Assembly: GCA_017417315.1 (NCBI GenBank)
Contig: JAFPZK010000042.1
Coordinates: 45,503 to 109,502 of the forward strand
Direction of reading: 5' to 3'
DNA from: Bacteroidales bacterium
GTDB taxonomy: Bacteria; Bacteroidota; Bacteroidia; Bacteroidales; UBA3824
Length of the DNA stretch: 64,000 bases
Shown: positions 34,917 through 42,390 of the stretch, in pieces
Layout of the letters: each line of letters opens with the position of its first letter
Position numbering within the stretch: the first letter of the stretch is position 1
Notes under the pieces: generated by a model
Database searches by the model: none
What the model was told of the DNA's origin: nothing
What the model saw: only the letters and a program-made list of their open reading frames with translations
Translations under genes and position numbers: made by a program

Positions 34917-35969
34917 TATACAAACATTACTCTCAAACAATTTTGAAATTTGTTCATGGCTTTCAAAACCAATCTCAATTAATTTGTTATTTTTCAAATA
35001 AATTAGCCGTCCGTTTCTTTCTATCGTGTCGAGGTGCGTTAAAAACGGCACAAATTTCACATTTTTATACTCTTTTAGTTTATGCCTTTTAAACGCCTTG
35101 TTCAATAAGTCGAAATCAAAAACTCCCGTCTTAAAATCACCTTGAAAACCATTGTAAACATTACTTTCACTTTCGTCGTTCAAGTCATAACCTTCAACTT
35201 GTTGCGGCATAAAACCGTTGCCGTGCCGCGTTAAATACGTCCGCATAACGAGATAAACTTCCGCATTTTGTAATTCCTCGTCAGAAAAAGTTTGAAGCCC
35301 CGTATTCGTCGCCGTTACAAAAGGTTGAAACCCCAAATCCGCATCCAGCAAAAGACCTTGCGTTCCCTCGTAAATTATTGTGTCAAAATCGTTTATGCTG
35401 ATTTTCGATTGTAACTTTTTCACCTCCTCAAACGCCGACAAAAACATCTCGTCAAATTCTTTGCAATGTGTTGTGTTATAATATTTTACGGTAGAATTGA
35501 GTATTTCTTGCGGGTTGTCGTTCAGGGAAAAACTTTTATCCGTGTTTGAGCGCACTAACGCTGCATAAACACCTTTTCCGCACGTTCCGTCGCTCAACGT
35601 TTTTTTGTCGTTACGACAAAATTCTACATCGTATGGCGTAATTATTTTCGCGTTAGAAACATCGAACCACGGCTTAAAACCCTTGTTTACCAACACGTTA
35701 TATTCATTGATGATACAAACAGGGTCGATTAAAGCGGTATTTTTGTAAAGTGTCGGCACGTTAAGAAGCGTTCCCGAACCAAACGACGAAAAAATATGTC
35801 TAATCCCGTTATAATCAACGGTATGAGCTGCCTGAGGACCGCCCGAAAATCTAACGACCAAAGGGCGTTTATTTTCGTCAAGAGCCTTTTTACAAAGACT
35901 ATGAACGCAAACGCCTTTGCCTTCGTCGCCGAACAACGCTCCAAGAACGATTTTAATTTCTTCCTTCAT
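34914..35969 (-). CDS. divergent, short adenylosuccinate synthetase-like protein
   Basis: 351 residues from the ATG at 35969 (typical bacterial PurA is about 430). The P-loop region is GALFGDEGKG and keeps the catalytic Asp; the GGHNAGHT motif of PurA is GGPQAAHT, keeping the catalytic His but changing the neighbours. Also recognisable are DGTCGKGVYAALVRS, IYEGTQGLLLDADLGFQPFVTATNT and YLVMRTYLTRHGNGFMP. PurA joins IMP and Asp using GTP; a shorter, divergent paralogue may use another substrate. It does not have the GST variant of phage PurZ. No purB or other purine gene is nearby, and it stands alone next to pseudogenes, suggesting an accessory role. Confidence 0.75.
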   Translation of the reverse strand: MKEEIKIVLGALFGDEGKGVCVHSLCKKALDENKRPLVVRFSGGPQAAHTVDYNGIRHIFSSFGSGTLLNVPTLYKNTALIDPVCIINEYNVLVNKGFKPWFDVSNAKIITPYDVEFCRNDKKTLSDGTCGKGVYAALVRSNTDKSFSLNDNPQEILNSTVKYYNTTHCKEFDEMFLSAFEEVKKLQSKISINDFDTIIYEGTQGLLLDADLGFQPFVTATNTGLQTFSDEELQNAEVYLVMRTYLTRHGNGFMPQQVEGYDLNDESESNVYNGFQGDFKTGVFDFDLLNKAFKRHKLKEYKNVKFVPFLTHLDTIERNGRLIYLKNNKLIEIGFESHEQISKLFESNVCI

Positions 35970-35992
35970 TTTAAATTTAGCAATTATGATTG

Positions 35993-36000
35993 CAAATGTA
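35993..36000 (-). promoter_or_regulatory. -7 promoter element for the adenylosuccinate synthetase-like gene
   Basis: Minus strand TACATTTG (TAnnTTTG), 23 bases before the ATG at 35969. Confidence 0.65.
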
Positions 36001-36013
36001 ACATTTTTTTCGT

Positions 36014-36021
36014 TATATTTG
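36014..36021 (+). promoter_or_regulatory. -7 promoter element of the decayed hydrolase gene
   Basis: TATATTTG (TAnnTTTG), 31 bases before the ATG at 36053; a relic promoter that may still fire. Confidence 0.55.
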
Positions 36022-36052
36022 TGGTCTGAATTATTAATCTTTTGGAAAAGAA

Positions 36053-36391
36053 ATGAAAAGAATACTAAAAATAACTGCATTATCTATGCTGATTTTACAA
36101 CCACTGCTGCACTTGCATATCTTCTTAAAAAAGCCGCCTCGGTAGACCAAGCACTCGAACTATTGAAAAACATAGATATGCACTCAGACATCGGCACGGC
36201 ACATCATTATGCCATTGCTGATGCGTCAGGCAAGAAGTGTTGTCGTTGAATATGTTGACAATAAGATGGTTGTAACAGAAACTCCTGCTGTTGCCAATCA
36301 TTATCTTTGTTCAGAAAAACTCAATGCCGGTTTGATAGAGGGCGATACGCGTTATAGCCGTTTGTGTGGTTTTTATGATATTCTTTCTTGA
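36053..36391 (+). pseudogene. remnant of a choloylglycine hydrolase / penicillin acylase-like gene
   Basis: From the ATG at 36053 the first 15 or so codons read as a signal peptide (MKRILKITALSMLI). The sequence then jumps, in another frame, to a typical C-terminal part of linear amide C-N hydrolases: DFTTTAALAYLLKKAASVDQ, ALELLKNIDMHSDIG, HHYAIADASG. At about 36230 one extra A shifts the frame again; the next frame continues SVVVEYVDNKMVVTETPAVA, NHYLC and DTRYSRLCGFYDILS. The middle, including the N-terminal catalytic Cys region, is missing, and the C terminus is truncated. So this is an internal deletion plus a frameshift plus a 3' loss, with no functional product expected. Confidence 0.72.
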
Positions 36392-36419
36392 TTTTTTTTA
36401 ATAATTGTGTGAAAATGTT

Positions 36420-36427
36420 TAATTTTG
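36420..36427 (+). promoter_or_regulatory. -7 promoter element for the AAA-ATPase/nuclease gene
   Basis: TAATTTTG (TAnnTTTG). It covers the TTG at 36425, ruling that out as a start; the ATG is at 36452. Confidence 0.68.
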
Positions 36428-36451
36428 CGCAAACTAAAATCTTTGGGCATT

Positions 36452-38008
36452 ATGGGCGTATTCATCGACAAGGGCAATTTGGCCTTCAAAGACCTCAGAA
36501 ACACAGACTTCACAGACAAGTCGGGTTTGATAGAGATTTTAAACGAAAATATTGCGACTTCGCACCGCTATATCTGCGTGTCGCGTCCACGGCGATTCGG
36601 CAAGTCAGTCGCCGCAAAGATGATTTATGCCTATTACGACAGAAAGTCCGATTCTGCCGCCTTGTTCGACGACTTGGAAATTTCAAAACAGACAAGTTAC
36701 AAAAAGCATCTGAACAAATATCCGACGATTTATATTGACCTCAACACTTTTGCGGAATTTGACAATGACAACGTTGTAGAAATATTTCAGAAGCAAATAA
36801 TTGAAGACTTGAAAACGTCGTATCCTTCCCTGAAAGAAACTGAATATCTGAGCGTTGCACTGCGTGAAATCAATCAGGCGACAGGCGACCGTTTTGTGGT
36901 AATCATCGACGAGTGGGACAAGTTGGTAAGGGAAATTGATGACAAAACAAAGAACAAATACGTCAATTTCCTGCGCTCGATGTTCAAGTCCAACACCGCC
37001 GACGATGTTTTCTTGTTGGTGTATATGACGGGAATTTTGCCGATTATCAAAGTGGAATCGCAGTCGGCACTCAATAATTTTGACGAATACAGCGTAATCC
37101 GTCCCGCAAAAACCGCTAAGTATTATGGCTTTACTCCCGACGAGGTTGTCAAGATTTGTGAAAAGCACAACCTGAACATCGAATTGATGAAACACGCCTA
37201 CGACGGCTATGTAATCGGCAGTGAAAAGTCGATTTTCAACCCTAACTCGGTGATGTTGGCGGCGGAAGACGGCGGATATGATAGCCATTGGTCAAAGTCC
37301 GCAGCATACACTACCATAGAGCATTATATCGGAATAGACCACGACAACGTGCAGCAAAAAATCATCAGGATGCTCAACGGCGAGAGCGTAACGGTGGAAG
37401 TAACGAGTTTCCGCAACGATATGAAACATATCGACACAAGCCACGATGTTTTGACGTTGCTCGCACATCTCGGCTACCTTTCTTTCAATCCCGAAGACAG
37501 CACAGTAAGTATTCCAAACACAGAAGTTGCCGGTGAGTTTAGGCTTTCCATCGGACGCGCAGGTTGGGGCGAGGTTTCCACGGCGTTGATGGATTCTTTA
37601 ACGTTGATTAACAAAACAATAGAACAGGACGTTGACTATATTTCGGAGGCGTTTGACAAGTATCGTTTTGAAGCGTCGTCCATCATTAAATACAAGGACG
37701 AAAACTCGATGGCGTGTGCCATCACTTTGGCTTACTACGCTGCAAAGAGATATTACAAGATTTTCCGCGAACAACCTGCGGGAAAGGGTTTTGCAGATAT
37801 GATTTTCTTACCGCTACCCGGCTCCACTCGTCCCGCAATCGTCATCGAACTCAAAAGCAAAAAATCCGCCCAAGGCGCAATCGACCAAATCAAAAACAAG
37901 AACTACCCGCAAGCATTACAAGGCTTGTCGAATCGGATTTTACTCGTCGGCATCGGTTGGAGCAAGCGCAAGGCAAAGCACGATGTGAAAATTGAGGTGG
38001 TGGAATAG
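36452..38008 (+). CDS. AAA-ATPase-like protein with C-terminal PD-(D/E)XK nuclease domain
   Basis: 518 residues from the ATG at 36452. N-terminal AAA-ATPase-like domain (PF09820 type): DLRNTDFTDKSGLIE, Walker A SRPRRFGKS, Walker B VVIIDEWDKL, and a middle part with YGFTPDEV and YDGYVIG. C-terminal PDDEXK_9-type domain (about 420-515): GFADMIFLP supplies the Asp and IVIELKS the ExK. These multi-copy genes are expanded in gut Bacteroidetes and other anaerobes; their role is unproven, possibly defence or mobile-element related. It lies between two gene remnants. Confidence 0.85.
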   Translation: MGVFIDKGNLAFKDLRNTDFTDKSGLIEILNENIATSHRYICVSRPRRFGKSVAAKMIYAYYDRKSDSAALFDDLEISKQTSYKKHLNKYPTIYIDLNTFAEFDNDNVVEIFQKQIIEDLKTSYPSLKETEYLSVALREINQATGDRFVVIIDEWDKLVREIDDKTKNKYVNFLRSMFKSNTADDVFLLVYMTGILPIIKVESQSALNNFDEYSVIRPAKTAKYYGFTPDEVVKICEKHNLNIELMKHAYDGYVIGSEKSIFNPNSVMLAAEDGGYDSHWSKSAAYTTIEHYIGIDHDNVQQKIIRMLNGESVTVEVTSFRNDMKHIDTSHDVLTLLAHLGYLSFNPEDSTVSIPNTEVAGEFRLSIGRAGWGEVSTALMDSLTLINKTIEQDVDYISEAFDKYRFEASSIIKYKDENSMACAITLAYYAAKRYYKIFREQPAGKGFADMIFLPLPGSTRPAIVIELKSKKSAQGAIDQIKNKNYPQALQGLSNRILLVGIGWSKRKAKHDVKIEVVE

Positions 38009-38077
38009 ATTGCCGAGAGAGAAGGCAAATCGGTGTTGTTTTTGCTACAAAGAAAATGTTTAACCCCAAATTTATAA

Positions 38078-38181
38078 ACTATGTCAGGCACATTAACACT
38101 CGGAATTACAACAGAATTGACGGTTGTGCAGCCGTACCACGGATTCCAATCGGCGTATATCTCCCAATGCTCTGACATAGT
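38078..38181 (-). pseudogene. possible N-terminal stub of a DUF5131-like (radical SAM-like) gene inside a 104-bp segment with 10-bp inverted ends
   Basis: On the minus strand an ATG at 38178 opens MSEHWEIYADWNPWYGC, close to the N terminus of DUF5131/phage Gp37-Gp68-like proteins (WNPWxGC...), but the expected GCxxCY continuation is absent and the frame diverges at once. The same segment is bounded by ACTATGTCAG (38078-38087) and CTGACATAGT (38172-38181), a perfect 10-bp inverted repeat. It could be a deletion remnant or a small mobile repeat. Apart from this and the following palindrome, I see nothing else in 38009-38278. Confidence 0.4.
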
Positions 38182-38209
38182 GAATGTTTTGAACAAAATT
38201 TGAAACAAA

Positions 38210-38260
38210 AAAAGTTTATTGTCAATACGCTTTACTCCTACATATTGACAATAAACTTTT
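38210..38260. repeat. 18-bp perfect inverted repeat, possible bidirectional terminator
   Basis: AAAAGTTTATTGTCAATA at 38210-38227 and its exact reverse complement at 38243-38260, loop of 15 bases, followed by T-rich sequence. It lies between convergent genes, so termination is plausible, but the AT-rich stem is unlike the GC-rich terminators elsewhere in the window. Confidence 0.7.
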
Positions 38261-38278
38261 ACCTTTTTTTAAAAAGAA

Positions 38279-39136
38279 TTACAACATCTGCGGCGGACGG
38301 TAGTTGTCATCAGAAACAGAAGCACTTGCAACGCCGCTATTTTGCTTTTTGTAATGCTCAATGGCTATTTGTGCAATCATGTTGGAGATGTTTGTGTCTG
38401 AATTTGCTTCTACACTGATAAAATGGTCTGCCAACAATTCTTGCCAACAGGAGGAAGTCGCTTTCATTTTTCCTGCGTAATCCAAGATGTTGATGTGGTA
38501 AATTTCCCAATTCTTTTGAGCCTCACCGATAATCTCTGCCGAAGTCATATCTTTTTCAGCACCGCCGAAAATTTCTTTCAACGCATTTTTCGGATAATCA
38601 GGCAAATTAGGTTCGTCGCCGATTGTGATAACAAGTCCTTTTTTGCCGCGTTTGTTAATCGCATCGCAAGAGGTATGACGTGCCGCAAAGTAATAAACCA
38701 ATGATGTACTTTCGCCGCCGTTGCCTCCTCCGCCGCCTTCCAAATAAATGGAAGTCAACCATTTTTCCATAAGTTCGTCGCTGGCTTCAAACTGTCCTAC
38801 CTGCAACGGAAAATCATCACATTCGTGGTCGCCGTATGCCGTAAAACAAAGTTGCGGACAAGGAATGCCTTCGTCAAGAAGTTTTTTCATCACTTCGGGA
38901 AAATCCTTTTTGATTAACGCCTCAGGAACGTGTCCCATACTGCCCGTAACGTCAAGACCGATGATAATTGGCAGTGTGTCAGGGTGTTCATCGGTTTCGC
39001 AACATTCTCTTACTGCGTTTTTAGGATTCATTTTTGAATCCATTGTGCGTTTTGCAAAAATTTGTTCACGGCTGGCTGAGGCATAACTTGCCGTACGCAT
39101 TCTCGCCGTATCGTATGAATAATGTCCTGCTCCCAT
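38279..39136 (-). CDS. von Willebrand factor A (VWA)-like protein
   Basis: 285 residues, no signal peptide, so cytoplasmic. The segment PIIIGLDVTGSMGHVPEALI carries the MIDAS-type DxTxS motif, and later strands (LCFTAYGDHECDD, GLVITIGDEPNLPDY, IYHINILDYAG) fit the VWA fold. An unusual GGGGGNGGES loop sits at about 152-161. The gene starts two bases after the stop of the small gene upstream, so they form a pair. VWA proteins often work with AAA ATPases or other partners; none is adjacent on this strand. Function unknown. Confidence 0.78.
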   Translation of the reverse strand: MGAGHYSYDTARMRTASYASASREQIFAKRTMDSKMNPKNAVRECCETDEHPDTLPIIIGLDVTGSMGHVPEALIKKDFPEVMKKLLDEGIPCPQLCFTAYGDHECDDFPLQVGQFEASDELMEKWLTSIYLEGGGGGNGGESTSLVYYFAARHTSCDAINKRGKKGLVITIGDEPNLPDYPKNALKEIFGGAEKDMTSAEIIGEAQKNWEIYHINILDYAGKMKATSSCWQELLADHFISVEANSDTNISNMIAQIAIEHYKKQNSGVASASVSDDNYRPPQML

Positions 39137-39138
39137 GA

Positions 39139-39519
39139 TTATTTAATTTTAGATGTCCAACCCGGTATTAACTCTTTGATTTTGTCCGCTTCCGGGTATT
39201 TTCCGAAAAGATATTCGTAACGGTCAACAACGATTTCTAAGATTATAAGTTCGTTGCGTTTGTCGATTCCGATTTGAATGTCTTTTTCTTTGAAGGCTGC
39301 GGGATTAAAATCCGATGGAACTACCTGAGTACTAGTGATGTTAGACGGGCAAAGGTCGAGAATAAGATTTTCCCTTTGACGGTCGTACTGACGGATTCTG
39401 CGGCAACGGTCTTCGATGTCGCGGCGGTATTCGATTTCGGTATCTTCTGCGATACCTTCGGCTCTGTCCTCACGGATTTGACGGAAAGACGCCGTTAAGT
39501 TTTCTTTGAATTTTGCCAT
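39139..39519 (-). CDS. small charged protein paired with the VWA gene
   Basis: 126 residues from the ATG at 39519. N-terminal half is a charged helix (ASFRQIREDRAEGIAEDTEI ... RRDIEDRCRRIRQYDRQREN) likely to coil; the C-terminal half (IGIDKRNELIILEIVVDRYEYLF) is more hydrophobic. No family recognised. Two bases separate it from the VWA gene, indicating that both products act together. Confidence 0.7.
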   Translation of the reverse strand: MAKFKENLTASFRQIREDRAEGIAEDTEIEYRRDIEDRCRRIRQYDRQRENLILDLCPSNITSTQVVPSDFNPAAFKEKDIQIGIDKRNELIILEIVVDRYEYLFGKYPEADKIKELIPGWTSKIK

Positions 39520-39550
39520 TTTCAATTAGGTTTTTATTAAAAAGTTACGC

Positions 39551-39558
39551 CAAAGATA
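39551..39558 (-). promoter_or_regulatory. -7 promoter element for the VWA gene pair
   Basis: Minus strand TATCTTTG (TAnnTTTG), 31 bases before the ATG at 39519. Confidence 0.62.
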
Positions 39559-39589
39559 TGATTATTTTTTTTCTCTGACAAATTATTTT

Positions 39590-39597
39590 TAATTTTG
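39590..39597 (+). promoter_or_regulatory. -7 promoter element for the DUF4139/MuiA gene
   Basis: TAATTTTG (TAnnTTTG), 21 bases before the ATG at 39619. Confidence 0.65.
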
Positions 39598-39618
39598 AAG
39601 CGAAAAAATTAAACACAG

Positions 39619-41493
39619 ATGAAACATACTTCATTATCATTATTTTTTTTGCTTTTGACATTCTTAAATGTCAGCGCACAAAATGTAGAAACGAAAATCA
39701 AAACCGTTACCGTTTACAGAAACGGCGCGTTAGTGGAACGTTCTGGAAAACTTAACCTTCAAAAAGGTGATAATACGTTGTATCTTAACGCTTTAAGCAC
39801 CGAACTCGACCCCAACACTCTGCGCATCGGATTAGAAAACAAAAACGTAAAAATCCTTTCCGTAAAGCACGAAATTGTTGTTGTTGACAACGAAAACGCT
39901 CAGAAAAAAAACGTCAGTGCAGACAAACGAATTGCCGTCATCAAAGATTCGCTTGCATATCTCAAAGCGCAAACTTTGATTCTTGCCGACGAAGAAGACC
40001 TTATCCGTCAAAACCGAAATATCGGCGGACAACAAAACGGCGTTTCAACGGCAGAATTAAAAGCGATGACGGATTTTTACAAAAAGGAACTTTCTGAAAT
40101 CGCCGTCAAAAAAATCACCGTCAACAAAAAAATTCAAAATTATAAGGACGAAATCTTAAAACTTTTGCAGGAAAAACAAGCCCGTCAAAAAGATTTACAG
40201 AAAAAAGACAGCCGCGTAAAACTTATCTTGAAGTCAGATGTTGCGCTTTCAAATGTAAATGTTTCAATGAGTTACATAATTTTCAATGCAAGTTGGGAAC
40301 CGTTTTACGAAATCCGTGTCGATAAAACCGACAAGCCTCTTGATTTGGTTTACGGAGCGCATATCAAACAATCGTCTACGGAGGATTGGAACGAGGTAAA
40401 ACTCACCGTTTCTACCGGCGACCCGTCAATCGGAAACAATGCACCCGAATTTTTCCCGATGTATTTGCCGCCGACAAGACGTCCGAATACCAACAAAAAA
40501 TGGACTCCGCCGACTTCAAACCTTGTTTACGGAACGGTTACCGATGATAATTACGAGCCGCTGCCCGGAGTTACCGTTATGGAAACAGGAACATCAACAG
40601 GCACTATAACCGACATTGACGGAAAGTTTCAATTAAATATGACTGATACTCATAATACATTGACTTTCAGTTTTATAGGTTTTGAGACAGCAGTTGAAAA
40701 GGCTGGTGAAAATATGCAGATTGTCTTGAAAGAAAATGTCAGTCAAATTGACGAAGTTGTTGTCGTAGGTTACGGTGTTGCTAAAAAATCTTCTTTTGCA
40801 GACGATTTTGTTGCGGAATATAAGCCGAGAGAAATCACATACGACGAACCCGAAAAAATGATTCCGTTAGAACTATCTGACACTCAAACGGCTACCGAGT
40901 TCAAAATTGATGTTCCGTATACTATTCCTTCGGACGGCAAAGTTTACGACGTTTCGATGCTGACGTATCACATTGACTCCGATTACCGTTACAGTTGTTT
41001 GCCAAGACAATCGACGGACGTATTTTTGCTTGCCGATTTAAAGAATTTTTCAGACTATCCGATTCTCAAAGGCAACGCATACGTTTATTTTGACAACGTT
41101 TATCAAGGCGAATGTGAAATTGCGCCGGATTTTGCCGCTGACACTTTTTCGATTTCTGTCGGACGGGACAAGGATATTGCCGTTAATCGTCAGGCTGTCA
41201 AAGAGTTTACCTCGAAGAAGTTTATCGGCTCTAACGTAAAAGTGGTTAAATGTTTTGAAATCACGGTCAAAAACAACAAAAAATCTTCGGTTGACGTAGT
41301 TGTAACCGACCAATATCCTTTGCCGAAATATTCCGACATCAAAGTTGAAGTTATCGACAAAGGCGGTGCGGAACAAGATTCGGAAAAAGGCAAACTTACT
41401 TGGAAATTAAATCTTGCTGCCGGCGAGAAAAAAGTTTTGCGGTTTAGTTACGAGGTAAAATACCCGAAAAGTTACACTTTTTCGGTGGAGTAA
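39619..41493 (+). CDS. MuiA/DUF4139-family exported protein with inserted CarboxypepD_reg-like domain
   Basis: 624 residues. Signal peptide MKHTSLSLFFLLLTFLNVSAQ. N-terminal DUF4140-like domain (KIKTVTVYRNGALVERSG), a coiled coil (about 90-200), then DUF4139 (SYIIFNASWEPFYEIRV, YGAHIKQSSTEDWNEVKLTVSTG). The domain is interrupted at about 305-385 by an inserted regulatory-like domain (YGTVTDDNYEPLPGVTVMET, TITDIDGKFQLNM) ending QIDEVVVVGYG, which is the N-terminal extension signature of SusC/RagA TonB-dependent receptors. DUF4139 then resumes to the end (LRFSYEVKYPKSY). The family (mucoidy inhibitor MuiA) has no settled biochemical role. Confidence 0.85.
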   Translation: MKHTSLSLFFLLLTFLNVSAQNVETKIKTVTVYRNGALVERSGKLNLQKGDNTLYLNALSTELDPNTLRIGLENKNVKILSVKHEIVVVDNENAQKKNVSADKRIAVIKDSLAYLKAQTLILADEEDLIRQNRNIGGQQNGVSTAELKAMTDFYKKELSEIAVKKITVNKKIQNYKDEILKLLQEKQARQKDLQKKDSRVKLILKSDVALSNVNVSMSYIIFNASWEPFYEIRVDKTDKPLDLVYGAHIKQSSTEDWNEVKLTVSTGDPSIGNNAPEFFPMYLPPTRRPNTNKKWTPPTSNLVYGTVTDDNYEPLPGVTVMETGTSTGTITDIDGKFQLNMTDTHNTLTFSFIGFETAVEKAGENMQIVLKENVSQIDEVVVVGYGVAKKSSFADDFVAEYKPREITYDEPEKMIPLELSDTQTATEFKIDVPYTIPSDGKVYDVSMLTYHIDSDYRYSCLPRQSTDVFLLADLKNFSDYPILKGNAYVYFDNVYQGECEIAPDFAADTFSISVGRDKDIAVNRQAVKEFTSKKFIGSNVKVVKCFEITVKNNKKSSVDVVVTDQYPLPKYSDIKVEVIDKGGAEQDSEKGKLTWKLNLAAGEKKVLRFSYEVKYPKSYTFSVE

Positions 41494-41558
41494 ATTACAG
41501 ATAAAACTTTCATTTACAAGAAATTGTATTTTTTTTAGTAAAAAACTAAAAAAATATT

Positions 41559-41588
41559 TTGCAGTTTCAAAAATGTGTTTTACCTTTG
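41559..41588 (+). promoter_or_regulatory. promoter of the tRNA cluster
   Basis: TTTG at 41559-41562 and TACCTTTG at 41581-41588, spacing 18; first tRNA begins at 41608. Confidence 0.72.
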
Positions 41589-41607
41589 CACCGCAAAATT
41601 CAGGATT

Positions 41608-41692
41608 GGAGAGATGGCAGAGTGGTCGATTGCGACGGTCTTGAAAACCGCTGAGGGTAACACCTCCGGGGGTTCGAATCCCTCTTTCTCCG
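41608..41692 (+). tRNA. tRNA-Ser (anticodon TGA), copy 1
   Basis: 85 bases with the long variable arm of type II tRNAs. Acceptor GGAGAGA/TTTCTCC, anticodon loop CTTGAAA (TGA), T arm GGGGG TTCGAAT CCCTC, discriminator G as expected for serine. CCA not encoded. Identical to the copy at 41820-41904. Confidence 0.95.
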
Positions 41693-41716
41693 CAAAAGTT
41701 CTTTAACAAAAAAATT

Positions 41717-41791
41717 CGGGGCATAGCGCAGTCCGGTTAGCGTATCTGCTTTGGGAGCAGAGGGTCGCAGGTTCGAATCCTGCTGCCCCGA
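41717..41791 (+). tRNA. tRNA-Pro (anticodon TGG)
   Basis: 75 bases: acceptor CGGGGCA/TGCCCCG, anticodon stem TCTGC/GCAGA around TTTGGGA (TGG), T arm GCAGG TTCGAAT CCTGC, discriminator A. CCA not encoded. Sits between the two identical tRNA-Ser genes. Confidence 0.95.
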
Positions 41792-41819
41792 CTCATCAAA
41801 AAAAGCCCTAAAAATTATT

Positions 41820-41904
41820 GGAGAGATGGCAGAGTGGTCGATTGCGACGGTCTTGAAAACCGCTGAGGGTAACACCTCCGGGGGTTCGAATCCCTCTTTC
41901 TCCG
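41820..41904 (+). tRNA. tRNA-Ser (anticodon TGA), copy 2
   Basis: 85 bases, identical to copy 1 at 41608-41692, with different flanks, so the duplication is limited to about the tRNA itself. Confidence 0.95.
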
Positions 41905-41918
41905 CAAATGTTTTCATC

Positions 41919-41958
41919 AAAAAAGCCGTCAAGGAAAGTTTCATTGACGGCTTTTTTT
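41919..41958 (+). terminator. terminator of the tRNA cluster
   Basis: AAAAAAGCCGTCAA / TTGACGGCTTTTTT stem with an 11-base loop followed by T-run. Confidence 0.9.
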
Positions 41959-41991
41959 CTTTTGGTAAGCCAACTGATTTTTTATTACGCC

Positions 41992-42258
41992 CTACAAATA
42001 TTTTATTAATGCAAAAACAGACACAATTACTCCTATTGCGCCGGAAATTTTGTTTTTAGTCAGCACGATTTGTACGATAGAAAGTAAAGTGCCTAACAAC
42101 CATATCGGCCAAAAATATTTGCTGAGCAACATACCATGCATCGGCACATAACTAATTATCAAAGAAATAATTACACACCAATTCCCGATGATTGTTACAA
42201 TTTCGGCGGGAATTTTTGGTAAATTTTTCGATTTTTTTTGGGAATCCAATTTTTTCAT
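41992..42258 (-). CDS. small membrane protein
   Basis: 88 residues with a lysine-rich start ([15 protein letters not shown]) and three hydrophobic segments (about 18-40, 46-66, 70-87). No family recognised. Supported as a real gene by its ATG at 42258 and a good promoter about 25 bases upstream. Confidence 0.6.
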   Translation of the reverse strand: MKKLDSQKKSKNLPKIPAEIVTIIGNWCVIISLIISYVPMHGMLLSKYFWPIWLLGTLLSIVQIVLTKNKISGAIGVIVSVFALIKYL

Positions 42259-42282
42259 GTTTTAAGTATTGTATTTATCGGA

Positions 42283-42313
42283 CAAAGTTACAATTCTTTA
42301 TACTTTTTACAAA
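42283..42313 (-). promoter_or_regulatory. Bacteroidetes-type promoter for the small membrane protein
   Basis: Minus strand -7 TAACTTTG (42283-42290) and -33 TTTG (42310-42313), spacing 19. Confidence 0.72.
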
Positions 42314-42355
42314 TATTTATACTAAAAAAAATTTTTCTTAATCGGAAAATAATTT

Positions 42356-42363
42356 TACTTTTG
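42356..42363 (+). promoter_or_regulatory. -7 promoter element for the ABC-2-like permease gene
   Basis: TACTTTTG (TAnnTTTG), 27 bases before the ATG at 42391; shows that the long upstream extension of the frame is not translated. Confidence 0.65.
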
Positions 42364-42390
42364 TACCGTCTTACTAATATTCATCAAGCA

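Noticed and set aside
34914..35969. Identity as PurZ (2-aminoadenylosuccinate synthetase of Z-genome phages)
   Set aside because: The P-loop reads GDEGKG as in PurA, not the Ser-containing variant I know from PurZ, and no phage genes are nearby.
36425..36427. TTG as start of the AAA-ATPase gene (and likewise TTG at 10245, 15473 and 58695)
   Set aside because: Each lies in a TAnnTTTG promoter box at or before the transcription start; downstream ATGs fit the family starts.
36683..37288. 201-residue minus-strand frame
   Set aside because: Antisense to the AAA-ATPase domain, with no start signal or promoter.
41407..41944. Minus-strand open frames of about 105-114 residues with [17 protein letters not shown] text
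   Set aside because: They are antisense to the tRNA-Ser/Pro cluster; such translations are a well-known artefact of tRNA genes.
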